A stretch of DNA of 64,000 nt from Bacteroidia bacterium (lineage in GTDB: Bacteria; Bacteroidota; Bacteroidia; B-17B0; Aurantibacillaceae), in assembly GCA_016787785.1 (NCBI GenBank), contig JAEUTO010000006.1, positions 124,001-188,000 on the forward strand, given 5' to 3'. The number at the start of each line of letters is the position of its first letter. The first letter of the stretch is position 1. Below the pieces are notes generated by a model. The model saw only the letters and a program-made list of their open reading frames with translations, was not told the DNA's origin and did not search any database. Below are positions 34,380 to 43,011 of this stretch, one piece after another. The position numbers and the translations under genes were made by a program.

Positions 34380-35288
34380 TTACGCTAATTCAGCTACTTT
34401 TTTTTTAAATCTGTCAGCCAGAACAAGATCTTTAGTTCCGCCGCTATAATCGTAAAAACCTTTTCCTGATTTTACACCAAGGTGGCCTGCAGTAACCATA
34501 TTAACCAATAGCGGACAAGGCGCGTATTTTTGGTTGCCAAATCCGTCTTGTAAAACACGTAAAATATTTAAGCACACATCTAAGCCAATAAAATCTGCTA
34601 ATTGTAATGGCCCCATTGGGTGCGCCATTCCTAATTTCATCACCGTATCAATTTCTTCAACGCCTGCAACGCCCTCTTGCAATGTAATAATAGCTTCGTT
34701 GATCATTGGCATTAAAATTTTGTTTGCCACAAATCCAGGAAAATCATTAACCTCTACCGGTACTTTATTTAATTTTTTTGAAGTTGCCATTATCAGTTCA
34801 GTTACTTCATCAGAAGTACTGTATCCGCGAATGATCTCAACCAGCTTCATAATAGGCACCGGATTCATAAAGTGCATACCAATTACTTTATCGGCACGCT
34901 TAGTAGCCGCAGCAATTTGAGTAATAGAGATAGAAGAGGTATTACTTGCTAAAATGGTATTTGGCGAGCAGATCTCATCCAGTTGTTTAAAGATCTTTAA
35001 TTTAATATCTACGTTTTCGCTGGCAGCTTCAACAACCAGGTCAGCATTTTTTGCTCCGGCTGCAAGGTCAGTAAAAGTGGTTATATTTTTAAGAGTAACA
35101 TTTTTTGCTTCTTCGGTAATAGTTCCTTTTTGAACCTGGCGGTCTAAGTTCTTAGTAATAGTAGCTAATGCTTTTTGAAGAGCTGCTTCATTAATATCTA
35201 CTAAGTTTACTTTATAATCGCATTGCGCAAACGCGTGGGCAATTCCATTTCCCATTGTGCCGCTTCCTATTACCGTTATATTTTTCAT
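34380..35288 (-). CDS. hbd: 3-hydroxybutyryl-CoA (3-hydroxyacyl-CoA) dehydrogenase
   Basis: The enzyme oxidises or reduces 3-hydroxyacyl-CoA with NAD(P). The 302-residue protein has the dinucleotide-binding motif IGSGTMGNGIAHAFAQ at its start, then NTSSISITQIAAATKRADK, the catalytic histidine in GMHFMNPVPIMKLVEIIRG, and FPGFVANKILMPMINEAI. The C-terminal domain ends with GVKSGKGFYDYS, typical of single-domain Hbd/PaaH proteins. It works in short-chain acyl-CoA metabolism, which fits IcmF elsewhere in the window. It is downstream of dnaA on the same strand but separated from it by a terminator. Confidence 0.95.
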   Translation of the reverse strand: MKNITVIGSGTMGNGIAHAFAQCDYKVNLVDINEAALQKALATITKNLDRQVQKGTITEEAKNVTLKNITTFTDLAAGAKNADLVVEAASENVDIKLKIFKQLDEICSPNTILASNTSSISITQIAAATKRADKVIGMHFMNPVPIMKLVEIIRGYSTSDEVTELIMATSKKLNKVPVEVNDFPGFVANKILMPMINEAIITLQEGVAGVEEIDTVMKLGMAHPMGPLQLADFIGLDVCLNILRVLQDGFGNQKYAPCPLLVNMVTAGHLGVKSGKGFYDYSGGTKDLVLADRFKKKVAELA

Positions 35289-35450
35289 TGTAAGATTATT
35301 TTTTCGTTCTTATTCTTTTATTATTTCAACTAAGCTAAACTAAATGTATTTAGATAATTTGAGGTTCTGTCGTTTAATATTTGAAGACTAAATCTAGCTT
35401 AGAATTTTGGTTTAAACAAAGAAAATTTTAAACATTTGCCTTTATAAAAT

Positions 35451-35480
35451 AAAACCTCAAATTTAGGATTTGAGGTTTTT
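35451..35480 (-). terminator. Intrinsic terminator of dnaA
   Basis: AAAACCTCAAAT (35451-35462) pairs with ATTTGAGGTTTT (35468-35479) around five bases. Read on the minus strand it ends in a T run just after the dnaA stop. The A/T symmetry would also allow function on the other strand. Confidence 0.8.
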
Positions 35481-35494
35481 ATTATTTTATAGAA

Positions 35495-36934
35495 TTAGTT
35501 GCTAATGCTAATCTTTTTTTCAAGTTCTTCGATATAAGCTTTAAAACGCTTATCTGTATCCATTAAATTGTTTACCGTGCGGCAAGCATGTAAAACAGTT
35601 GCATGATCTTTACCACCGCAGTGCATACCAATGGTAGCTAATGAAGATTTGGTCATACTTTTTGCAAAGTACATAGCAATTTGACGGGCCTGAACAACTT
35701 CGCGTTTGCGGGTCTTAGACTTCATAGTGTCTATCGCAAGATCAAAATAATCGCAAACCACTTTTTGTATATAATCGATAGAAACCTCGCGGGCAGTGCT
35801 CTTCACAAATTTGTCGATCATGGTTTTGGCTAATTCCAAAGTGATCGTTTTTTTGTTTAAGCTAGATTGTGCTAATAATGAAATTAAAGCACCTTCTAAT
35901 TCGCGCACGTTTGAGGTAATGCTGTAAGCTAAATATTCAATAACTTCTTTTGGAAGCTGGATACCTTCGTTGTAAACTTTCTTCTCAAGGATAGCAATTC
36001 TGGTTTCTAAGCCCGGAGCCTGAAGATCAGCGCTAAGCCCCCATTTGAAACGAGATAACAAACGTTGTTCAATTCCCTGAATATCAACCGGAGGACGATC
36101 GGACGTTAAAACGATCTGTTTTCCTAATTGGTGTAAGTGGTTAAAGATATGGAAGAACACATCCTGTGTTTTTTCTTTACCTGCAAAGTACTGCACGTCA
36201 TCAATGATCAAAACATCTATCATTTGGTAAAAATGAACGAAATCGTTTTGGTTGTTGTTTTTTATAGACTCAATAAATTGAGTAATGAATTTTTCTGACT
36301 GAACATATAGAACGGTTTTGTTAGGGAAGTTCTTTTTTACCTCGATACCAATAGCTTGCGCTAAGTGAGTTTTACCTAAACCAACACCGCCGTAAAGCAA
36401 TAATGGGTTAAAAGCATTTCCACCCGGTTTTTGTGCAACTGCAAACCCGGCACTGCGTGCTAAACGGTTACAATCACCTTCTACCGAATTTTCAAAACTG
36501 TAGTTAGGGTTTAATTGCGATTCTACCTGAACCTTTTTTAAACCCGGAATTACAAATGGATTTTTAATAGGGTTTGAACCAATATCAATTGGCATTGATA
36601 CTGATGGATTTTTTAGGTTGGTATTAATGTTTGGTAATTTAAATGTAATTGGTGTTTCAGTTTTACCTGAAGCATTATCCATGATGATATTATATTCTAA
36701 TCTACCTTCAGCGCCTAATTCTTTTTTAATTACTTTTTTAATTAAAGTAATATAATGCTCCTCGATCCATTCATAAAAAAACTGTGATGGAACTTGGATG
36801 GTTAAAACGTTATTTATTAATTTAATTGGTTTAATCGGGTCAAACCATGTTTTAAAATTTTGAGGGCTAACATTGTCTTTTATTATCTCGAGACATCCAT
36901 TCCAAATCTGTTCTGCAGTTTTCTCCTTCATCAT
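35495..36934 (-). CDS. dnaA: Chromosomal replication initiator protein DnaA
   Basis: DnaA opens the replication origin and also acts as a transcription factor. The 479-residue protein has domain I (EQIWNGCLEIIKDNVSPQNFKTWF), a polar domain II, the AAA+ domain III with Walker A GGVGLGKTHLAQ near residue 181 and Walker B DVLIIDDVQYF, and domain IV with the DnaA-box-binding signature GGKDHATVLHACRTV. Two adjacent ATG codons are available at the start; which is used cannot be told. The gene is flanked by hbd and a split 5'-nucleotidase, not by dnaN or rpmH. Confidence 0.97.
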   Translation of the reverse strand: MMKEKTAEQIWNGCLEIIKDNVSPQNFKTWFDPIKPIKLINNVLTIQVPSQFFYEWIEEHYITLIKKVIKKELGAEGRLEYNIIMDNASGKTETPITFKLPNINTNLKNPSVSMPIDIGSNPIKNPFVIPGLKKVQVESQLNPNYSFENSVEGDCNRLARSAGFAVAQKPGGNAFNPLLLYGGVGLGKTHLAQAIGIEVKKNFPNKTVLYVQSEKFITQFIESIKNNNQNDFVHFYQMIDVLIIDDVQYFAGKEKTQDVFFHIFNHLHQLGKQIVLTSDRPPVDIQGIEQRLLSRFKWGLSADLQAPGLETRIAILEKKVYNEGIQLPKEVIEYLAYSITSNVRELEGALISLLAQSSLNKKTITLELAKTMIDKFVKSTAREVSIDYIQKVVCDYFDLAIDTMKSKTRKREVVQARQIAMYFAKSMTKSSLATIGMHCGGKDHATVLHACRTVNNLMDTDKRFKAYIEELEKKISISN

Positions 36935-36990
36935 TATAAAAATATTTAAATATTATGTTATTGTAAAAGTAATTAACTTATTCGTGTTTG

Positions 36991-37020
36991 TAAATATAAT
37001 GGGATTATTTGTCTTTGCAA
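36991..37020 (-). promoter_or_regulatory. Candidate dnaA promoter
   Basis: On the minus strand, TTG (37020-37018), about 19 bases, then TATATTTA (36998-36991), one mismatch to TAnnTTTG. The leader would be about 50 bases. No TTATCCACA-type DnaA box was found in this gap. Confidence 0.35.
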
Positions 37021-37095
37021 CAAAAAAACCGAAAAAAAAATTTAAGAAAATTTTAGCCTAAAACTTGCAGGATTAGTTTTTTTTTACATGGCCTT

Positions 37096-38037
37096 CTAAA
37101 TCCTCATATTTTTGTTGTTTTGTAAGGTTTTTTTGTTATATGAAGAGAAGAAAACTTCTATTTTGCCAAGCCAGATTCCTGCCCAGCCAACCTGCGTAAT
37201 TTGAACTTCTTTACCAATGCTATTTAAAGCTATTTGCGGCGTTTCCAGAAACGTATGTGTGTGGCCGCCAATAATAAGATCAATATTTGCAGATCGTTCG
37301 GCTAAAGTCATATCTGAAACTTTATTTGTATCGTATTTATATCCAAGGTGCGAAAGGCAAATCACGTAGTCACACTTTTCGTCGTTCTTGAGCGTAGCGG
37401 CAATTTCATTGGCTTTTACAATAGGGTCATTGTAAATTAGTCCTTTGGTATATTTTATATCTACCAAATTTTCAAGGTCAATACCAACACCCAAAACACC
37501 AATTTTTAATGGACCTTTTTTATAAATTTTGTAAGGCGATATCTTTTTATTTTTAGCAAGCGCCGTATCTTCAAAACCATAATTACAGTTTATAAAATCA
37601 AAGCCAGCGTGTGGCATTTGTGTCACAATATTTTCGCATCCCAAGTCAAAATCATGATTACCAAATGTTACAGCGTCGTATTGCATTAAGGTCATTAATT
37701 TGTATTCTATTTCGCCGTGATAATAATTAAAATACGGTGTACCCTGGAAAATATCTCCGGCATCTAAGAGCAAAACATTTTTGTCTTCAGTTCTTATTTT
37801 TTCGATCAGTGAAGCCCGTTTTGCAAAACCACCTTCGCCTGCATATTTTGCATCGTTCTCAGGAAAAGGTTCTATTCTGCTATGCTGATCGTTTGTATAC
37901 AGAATCGTGAGTTTGGTAAACCCTTTTTCTAACAACAAATTATTTTGGGCATAGCTGTTTAACCCATAAACAGTGGCTGCCGCACCTAAAGTGAATTTTA
38001 AAAATTCGCGCCTATTTTGAGATTTGAAGTCGCCCAT
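37096..38037 (-). CDS. 5'-nucleotidase, metallophosphatase half (UshA N-terminal-like), Tat-type signal
   Basis: The 313-residue protein is a calcineurin-like metallophosphatase of the 5'-nucleotidase family. Metal-binding motifs are ILYTNDQHSRI, LLDAGDIFQGTPYF, TFGNHDFDLG, CLSHLGY and IIGGHTHTF, in the expected order. The start NRREFLKFTLGAAATVYG is a twin-arginine signal, suggesting export of the folded enzyme. It lacks the substrate-binding C-terminal domain, which is encoded by the gene just upstream (38012-38752). The two genes overlap by 26 bases. The C-terminus continues about 25 residues beyond the fold with a charged tail (SSYNKKTLQNNKNMRI). Confidence 0.9.
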   Translation of the reverse strand: MGDFKSQNRREFLKFTLGAAATVYGLNSYAQNNLLLEKGFTKLTILYTNDQHSRIEPFPENDAKYAGEGGFAKRASLIEKIRTEDKNVLLLDAGDIFQGTPYFNYYHGEIEYKLMTLMQYDAVTFGNHDFDLGCENIVTQMPHAGFDFINCNYGFEDTALAKNKKISPYKIYKKGPLKIGVLGVGIDLENLVDIKYTKGLIYNDPIVKANEIAATLKNDEKCDYVICLSHLGYKYDTNKVSDMTLAERSANIDLIIGGHTHTFLETPQIALNSIGKEVQITQVGWAGIWLGKIEVFFSSYNKKTLQNNKNMRI

Positions 38038-38752
38038 CGGTGTACGGAATGATCTGTTTTTTATTTTCTGTTAAAAAATAACAATACTTGATAATGGCAT
38101 CGCGTATCTTTAAATTACTTTTTTCCATTGCAAAAGGTTCTTTCAAAAAAGTAAAATTATCGCCGCCATAAGCTAAATAATCGCTGGTAATAATTGTGTA
38201 ATTTTTTTCTTTATCAATTGTGCTACCGTTAATAGCAGTTTCTGTAACCTTATTATTTTCTGCTTTAATCTTCAAACCCATGAACGAATGCTTTTTTTCT
38301 ATAATAAGTTGCACTCCTTCCAATAATTTTTCACCAGAAATTTTAACTAGCACAAGGTCATTTTCAAAGGGCATCAATTCAAAAATGTTTTTGATCTTAA
38401 TATTACCTTTAGGTAAATTGACACGAAGTCCGCCGCGATTAATTATTACTATATCGATGGGTAGATTCTTAAATTCTTTTTCTGCAGAATATTTTAAAGC
38501 ATCGCAAACAAAATTTCCAAGAGTAGATTCGTCTCCATCTTTTACAAGCGCATCGGTTGTACTACCAATTACTTTTTCTGTCTCGGCATTTACTTTTACT
38601 TTATATTCTGCAATAGCGATCTTTGCATTTTCGCTTTCGGTATTTTCTTTTAAAGAATAATGTGTAAAATCTGCTTTTTGTTTTAAATAGGTTTTAGAAC
38701 AGGAACTGAAAATTAATAGAGATAAAAAAAGATATAAGATCCTGCCTTTCAT
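38012..38752 (-). CDS. 5'-nucleotidase, C-terminal substrate-binding half, lipoprotein
   Basis: The 246-residue protein has a lipoprotein signal with Cys18 (LIFSSCSK). The rest is the 5'-nucleotidase C-terminal domain: STLGNFVCDALKYSAEKE, IVIINRGGLRVNLPKGNIK, IFELMPFENDLVLVKISGEKL and SDYLAYGGDNFTFL. The NRGG and YGGDNF segments carry the nucleotide-binding positions. It lacks the metallophosphatase domain, which follows as a separate gene overlapping by 26 bases. In single-chain UshA the catalytic half comes first; here the gene order is reversed, while co-translation would still allow assembly. The lipid anchor would place this half in a membrane. Confidence 0.9.
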   Translation of the reverse strand: MKGRILYLFLSLLIFSSCSKTYLKQKADFTHYSLKENTESENAKIAIAEYKVKVNAETEKVIGSTTDALVKDGDESTLGNFVCDALKYSAEKEFKNLPIDIVIINRGGLRVNLPKGNIKIKNIFELMPFENDLVLVKISGEKLLEGVQLIIEKKHSFMGLKIKAENNKVTETAINGSTIDKEKNYTIITSDYLAYGGDNFTFLKEPFAMEKSNLKIRDAIIKYCYFLTENKKQIIPYTDGRLQISK

Positions 38753-38761
38753 TAAAAAACT

Positions 38762-38769
38762 TATTTTTG
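38762..38769 (+). promoter_or_regulatory. Candidate -7 box for the thioesterase
   Basis: TATTTTTG matches TAnnTTTG exactly but lies about 67 bases before the ATG at 38837, and no -33 element is visible 19 bases upstream. It is the only exact match in this divergent gap on the plus strand. Confidence 0.3.
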
Positions 38770-38836
38770 TAAAAATAATATTTTAAAGCAGCCTTGTTTT
38801 ATTATATTTTAATGCTTGTAAAAATTTAACATTAAC

Positions 38837-39244
38837 ATGATAAAAGCTGAAACTAAGATTCGCGTTCGATATGGCGAAACCGACCAAATGGGTTACGTTT
38901 ATTATGGTGTTTATGCGCAATATTACGAAGTGGGCAGGGTAGAAGCAATGCGCAAATTAGGCTTTAGTTACAAGCAAGTTGAAGAAAGAGGTATTTTGAT
39001 GCCGGTAATTGATTTCTCTATTTGTTACAAAAAACCGGCTTTTTATGATGATGAGATAACAGTTGTTACCTCTATGCGCGAACGCCCAACTGGCTTGCGT
39101 CTTATCTTTGATTACGAGTGTTTTAACGCTGCCGGAGAGCTTTTAAATACCGGCAAAGTTACCCTGGTATTATTGGATAAGGCAACCAATAAAATGTGCA
39201 AGATTCCCGATTGGTTTCAAAAAGGATTTGACCCATTTTTTTGA
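38837..39244 (+). CDS. Acyl-CoA thioesterase (YbgC/FadM hot-dog family)
   Basis: The 135-residue protein has the hot-dog fold signature of 4-hydroxybenzoyl-CoA-type thioesterases: RVRYGETDQMGYVYYGVYAQYYEVGRVEAM, where the aspartate of ETDQMG is the catalytic position. The length matches YbgC. It would hydrolyse short or medium acyl-CoA esters; the preferred substrate is not readable. A gap of 48 bases and a separate promoter divide it from the sugar-nucleotide operon that follows, so a functional link is not implied. Confidence 0.9.
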   Translation: MIKAETKIRVRYGETDQMGYVYYGVYAQYYEVGRVEAMRKLGFSYKQVEERGILMPVIDFSICYKKPAFYDDEITVVTSMRERPTGLRLIFDYECFNAAGELLNTGKVTLVLLDKATNKMCKIPDWFQKGFDPFF

Positions 39245-39256
39245 GCAGTTTATAGC

Positions 39257-39264
39257 TAAATTTG
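39257..39264 (+). promoter_or_regulatory. -7 box of the sugar-nucleotide operon
   Basis: TAAATTTG matches TAnnTTTG exactly. Transcription would start near 39270, about 23 bases before the aminotransferase ATG at 39293. The -33 element is poor (TTTT at 17 bases). Confidence 0.5.
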
Positions 39265-39292
39265 CGTAAATTCGCTCATCTATTTATTTACT

Positions 39293-40429
39293 ATGATCTC
39301 TACTAAAAAAATTCAAATGGTTGACCTTAAGGGTCAATATGAGAAAATAAAAAGCGAAGTTGATAAAGGAATACAGGAGGTACTTAATACCACCGCATTT
39401 ATAAACGGTTCGGCTGTAAAGGAATTCCAGGCCGATCTTGAAGCTTACTTAAAAGTAAAACATGTAATACCCTGCGCTAATGGAACTGATGCGCTGCAAA
39501 TAGCGATGATGGCTCTTGGTTTAAAACCGGGCGATGAGGTTATCACCGCCAGTTTTACCTATGTTGCTACTGCTGAGGTTATTGGTCTTTTAGGGTTAAC
39601 GCCGGTTTTAGTGGATGTGTATCCAGATACGTTTGATATAGATGTTGAAGCGATAGAACGCAACATCACTCCAAAAACAAAGGCCATTGTACCGGTACAT
39701 TTATTTGGTCAGTGTGCCGATATGGAACGCATAATGGCTCTGGCAAAAAAGCACAATTTATATGTAATAGAAGATGTGGCCCAGGCAATTGGCGCTGATT
39801 ATATTTTTTCTGACGGTAAAAAGGCAAAAGCGGGAACCATTGGTACCATTGGCTGCACATCGTTCTTCCCAAGTAAGAATTTAGGTTGTTATGGCGATGG
39901 TGGTGCCATGTATACTAACGATGATGAGCTGGCAAAAAAAATGAAAATGGTAGCGCATCATGGCCAAAGCGTACAATATGTGCATGATGTTTTAGGAGTG
40001 AATTCGCGTTTGGATACTATACAAGCGGCAGTATTAAAAGTAAAATTAAAACATCTGGATGAATATGCTGCGGCAAGAAATAAAGTAGCAGATTATTATG
40101 ACAAAGCTTTTGCGAATAGCACAAAATTAAAAACACCGGTACGCACAAAAAAATCTAACCACGTTTTTCATCAATACACTTTACAATTAAATGGAATTGA
40201 TAGAACCAAGTTGCGTGAACAGTTAGCGGAAAAAGGAATTCCCGCCATGATCTACTATCCCATTCCTTTACATATGCAAAACGCATTTAAGAGCGATAGA
40301 TTTAAGAAAGGCGATTTTCCGGTTACCGAAAAATTATGTGCCAATGTACTTTCGCTTCCTATGCACACTGAATTAGATAATGAAACTTTAAAATATATAA
40401 CAGACACAGTTTTAGAACTGGTTAAATAA
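39293..40429 (+). CDS. DegT/DnrJ/EryC1-family sugar aminotransferase
   Basis: This PLP enzyme transfers an amino group from glutamate to a keto sugar nucleotide. The 378-residue protein has the family pattern: MVDLKGQYEKIKSEVDKGI, CANGTDALQIAMMALGLKPGDEVI, IVPVHLFGQCADM, VIEDVAQAIGADY and FFPSKNLGCYGDGGA with the PLP-binding Lys195. The start resembles WbpE/WlbC-type aminotransferases that make 3-amino sugars of UDP-linked uronic acids, which fits the Ugd gene six bases downstream. The exact sugar is not determined. It heads an operon with ugd and uxs. Confidence 0.93.
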   Translation: MISTKKIQMVDLKGQYEKIKSEVDKGIQEVLNTTAFINGSAVKEFQADLEAYLKVKHVIPCANGTDALQIAMMALGLKPGDEVITASFTYVATAEVIGLLGLTPVLVDVYPDTFDIDVEAIERNITPKTKAIVPVHLFGQCADMERIMALAKKHNLYVIEDVAQAIGADYIFSDGKKAKAGTIGTIGCTSFFPSKNLGCYGDGGAMYTNDDELAKKMKMVAHHGQSVQYVHDVLGVNSRLDTIQAAVLKVKLKHLDEYAAARNKVADYYDKAFANSTKLKTPVRTKKSNHVFHQYTLQLNGIDRTKLREQLAEKGIPAMIYYPIPLHMQNAFKSDRFKKGDFPVTEKLCANVLSLPMHTELDNETLKYITDTVLELVK

Positions 40430-40435
40430 AAAATT

Positions 40436-41758
40436 ATGAAGATAACAGTAATAGGAACAGGTTATGTTGGATTAGTTACGGGAACTTGTTTTGCAGAGGT
40501 TGGTGTTGATGTTACTTGTGTAGACATTGATCAAAAGAAAATTGAGAACTTAAATAAAGGCATTCTTCCAATTTACGAACCTGGCTTAGAAGAAATGGTT
40601 TTGCGTAATACACAAAAACAGCGCTTGCATTTTTCTACTTCGTTAGTTGAAAGTATTAAACAGGTAGAAGTCGCATTTATAGCGGTTGGCACGCCACCTG
40701 ACGAAGATGGTTCTGCTGATCTTAAATATGTTTTAGCGGTTGCCGCGTCAATTGGTCAGCATATGGAAAAACCTTTAGTGGTTGTTACAAAATCTACCGT
40801 GCCCGTAACTACCGCCGAAAAAGTTAGAAAAGCAGTACAAACAGAATTAGATAAACGCGGTGCGAAAATTGATTTTTACGTAGCTTCCAATCCTGAATTT
40901 TTAAAAGAAGGCGCAGCTATTGAGGATTTTATGAAACCCGACAGAATTGTTGTGGGTACAGATAGACCCGAGGCAGAAGAAATTATGCGTAAGTTGTATA
41001 AACCATTTTTAATGAACGGACATCCGATCATTTTTATGGATATTCCATCGGCAGAAATGACGAAGTATGCTGCAAATGCAATGTTAGCTACTAAAATTAG
41101 TTTTATGAACGATGTTGCAAACCTTTGCGAAATTATGGGAGCTGATGTAAACATGGTACGTAAAGGTATTGGCAGCGATGCACGTATTGGTACTAAATTT
41201 ATTTATCCGGGCGTTGGCTATGGCGGAAGTTGTTTTCCTAAAGATGTAAAAGCTTTAATAAAAACAGCAAAAGAAAAAAATTACAACATGCGTATTTTAA
41301 ACGCTGTTGAAGAAGTTAACGATAAACAAAAAGAAGTTCTGTTCAATAAAGTAAAAACACATTTTAAAGGCGATCTTAAAGGAAAGAAGTTTGCACTTTG
41401 GGGTTTATCTTTTAAACCAAAAACAGATGATATGCGCGAAGCGCCATCGTTGGTGATAATAGAAAAGTTATTGAATGAAGGTGCAAGCGTGATCGCCTAC
41501 GATCCTGTGGCAATGCATGAAGCAGAGCGTATGATAGGAAAAACAATTACCTACGCAACGGATATGTACGATTGCTTAAATGATGCTGATGCTTTACTGG
41601 TTGTTACCGAGTGGCCTGAATTTAGAGTGCCAAAATTTGACGAATTAGGAAAGCGTTTAAAACAAAAGGTAATGTTCGACGGAAGAAATATTTTTGATCC
41701 GCAGGACATGAAAAAATTAGGATACAGTTATTATTGTATTGGTATCAACACTATCTAG
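40436..41758 (+). CDS. ugd: UDP-glucose 6-dehydrogenase
   Basis: Ugd oxidises UDP-glucose twice with NAD to UDP-glucuronate. The 440-residue protein has the N-terminal Rossmann motif [18 protein letters not shown], the linker [35 protein letters not shown], and the catalytic cysteine in [13 protein letters not shown]. The C-terminal NAD-domain segment [19 protein letters not shown] is present. It sits between the aminotransferase (six bases upstream) and UDP-xylose synthase (eleven bases downstream), so its product directly feeds the next enzyme. Confidence 0.96.
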   Translation: MKITVIGTGYVGLVTGTCFAEVGVDVTCVDIDQKKIENLNKGILPIYEPGLEEMVLRNTQKQRLHFSTSLVESIKQVEVAFIAVGTPPDEDGSADLKYVLAVAASIGQHMEKPLVVVTKSTVPVTTAEKVRKAVQTELDKRGAKIDFYVASNPEFLKEGAAIEDFMKPDRIVVGTDRPEAEEIMRKLYKPFLMNGHPIIFMDIPSAEMTKYAANAMLATKISFMNDVANLCEIMGADVNMVRKGIGSDARIGTKFIYPGVGYGGSCFPKDVKALIKTAKEKNYNMRILNAVEEVNDKQKEVLFNKVKTHFKGDLKGKKFALWGLSFKPKTDDMREAPSLVIIEKLLNEGASVIAYDPVAMHEAERMIGKTITYATDMYDCLNDADALLVVTEWPEFRVPKFDELGKRLKQKVMFDGRNIFDPQDMKKLGYSYYCIGINTI

Positions 41759-41769
41759 TCAAATTAAAA

Positions 41770-42756
41770 ATGAAAAAAAGAATATTAATAACGGGTGCTG
41801 CCGGATTTTTAGGATCGCATTTATGCGACAGGTTCATAAAAGAAGGAATGGATGTAGTGGCCATGGATAACCTGATAACAGGCGATCTTAAGAACATTGA
41901 ACATCTTTTTAAATTGCCACAGTTTGAATTTTATCATCACGATGTCTCAAAATTTATTCATGTTCCGGGCAATATTGATTACATTTTGCATTTTGCTTCA
42001 CCGGCAAGTCCGATAGATTATTTAAAAATTCCTATTCAAACTTTAAAGGTTTCTTCGTTAGGAACGCATAATGTTTTGGGTCTGGCTCGTGTAAAAAATG
42101 CCCGGGTTTTAGTTGCTTCTACAAGTGAAGTATACGGCGATCCGCACGTTCATCCTCAAACCGAAGAATATTGGGGTAATGTAAACCCAGTTGGCCCGCG
42201 TGGTTGTTATGATGAAGCAAAACGTTTTATGGAAGCATTAACAATGGCTTATCATGATACACACGGTTTAGAGACACGCATCATCAGGATATTTAATACT
42301 TATGGCCCACGTATGCGCCTTAATGATGGCCGTGTATTACCTGCATTTATAGGGCAAGCATTAAGAGGCGAAGATCTTACTATGTTTGGCGATGGCAGCC
42401 AGACACGCAGTTTCTGCTACGTAGATGATCTTGTAGAAGGGATTTATCGTTTATTAATGAGTGATTATTTTATGCCTGTGAACGTTGGTAATCCGAGCGA
42501 GATAACCATTAAAGAATTTGGCGAAGAGATCTTAAAATTAACCGGTGCTAAACAAAAATTAATTTCGTTACCGCTTCCAAAAGATGACCCAAAACAACGC
42601 AGACCGGATATTTCAAAGGCCAGGGAAATTTTAGGATGGGAACCAAAAGTGAACAGGGCAGAGGGTTTAAAAATTACCTTCGAGTATTTTAAATCGTTAA
42701 GTAAAGACGAATTAAATAAAACTGAGCACAGGAATTTAGAAACATTAAATAAGTAA
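41770..42756 (+). CDS. uxs: UDP-glucuronate decarboxylase (UDP-xylose synthase)
   Basis: The enzyme decarboxylates UDP-glucuronate to UDP-xylose using bound NAD. The protein is 328 residues from the ATG at 41770. An earlier in-frame start at 41734 would overlap the ugd end and place extra residues before the Rossmann motif [16 protein letters not shown], so it was rejected. Other motifs are STSEVYGDP, the catalytic tyrosine and lysine in [28 protein letters not shown] and [16 protein letters not shown], all typical of UXS rather than UDP-glucose epimerase. With the two upstream genes it forms a short pathway for UDP-sugars destined for a surface polysaccharide. Confidence 0.95.
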   Translation: MKKRILITGAAGFLGSHLCDRFIKEGMDVVAMDNLITGDLKNIEHLFKLPQFEFYHHDVSKFIHVPGNIDYILHFASPASPIDYLKIPIQTLKVSSLGTHNVLGLARVKNARVLVASTSEVYGDPHVHPQTEEYWGNVNPVGPRGCYDEAKRFMEALTMAYHDTHGLETRIIRIFNTYGPRMRLNDGRVLPAFIGQALRGEDLTMFGDGSQTRSFCYVDDLVEGIYRLLMSDYFMPVNVGNPSEITIKEFGEEILKLTGAKQKLISLPLPKDDPKQRRPDISKAREILGWEPKVNRAEGLKITFEYFKSLSKDELNKTEHRNLETLNK

Positions 42757-42790
42757 TTTAGACTACTATCTAAAGACTTTCTTCTAATGA

Positions 42791-42952
42791 TTAATCTTGC
42801 TTCTTCTTTCCAATAATGTATTTTAATACTGCGCTGGCAATAGCTGCAAGTATCAAAACAATTCCCATCAAGTAACTCTGTGCTACAATCATTAATGCGC
42901 CTCCTAAAAGCATTAAAAACGATCCTAAATATCCTAACCAGGGTTTATTCAT
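42791..42952 (-). CDS. Small membrane protein (53 aa)
   Basis: This small reading frame starts at ATG 42952-42950 and ends in TAA at 42793-42791. The product begins MNKPWLGYLGSFLMLLGGAL and has two hydrophobic segments: LGSFLMLLGGALMIVAQSYL and GIVLILAAIASAVLKYIIG. It ends with the basic tail GKKKQD. The composition and the clear start and stop support a real gene, though homologues were not checked. It lies just after the secDF terminator on the same strand, so it would need read-through or an unseen promoter. No function can be assigned. Confidence 0.6.
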   Translation of the reverse strand: MNKPWLGYLGSFLMLLGGALMIVAQSYLMGIVLILAAIASAVLKYIIGKKKQD

Positions 42953-42963
42953 AATTCTATAAA

Positions 42964-42997
42964 TAAAAAAACCTCCGCTTTTAACGGAGGTTTTTTT
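42964..42997 (-). terminator. Intrinsic terminator of secDF
   Basis: AAAAAAACCTCCG pairs with CGGAGGTTTTTTT around CTTTTAA. Read on the minus strand the hairpin follows the secDF stop (43012) and ends in a run of T. It sits between secDF and the 53-residue gene. Confidence 0.85.
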
Positions 42998-43011
42998 GTG
43001 ATGTTTATTTT

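Noticed and set aside
36935-37095. Replication origin upstream of dnaA
   Set aside because: The gap is AT-rich but has no DnaA-box cluster; TTATTCGTG at about 36979 is too far from the consensus.
41734-41769. Upstream in-frame start for uxs
   Set aside because: It overlaps the end of ugd; the Rossmann motif sits correctly after the ATG at 41770.
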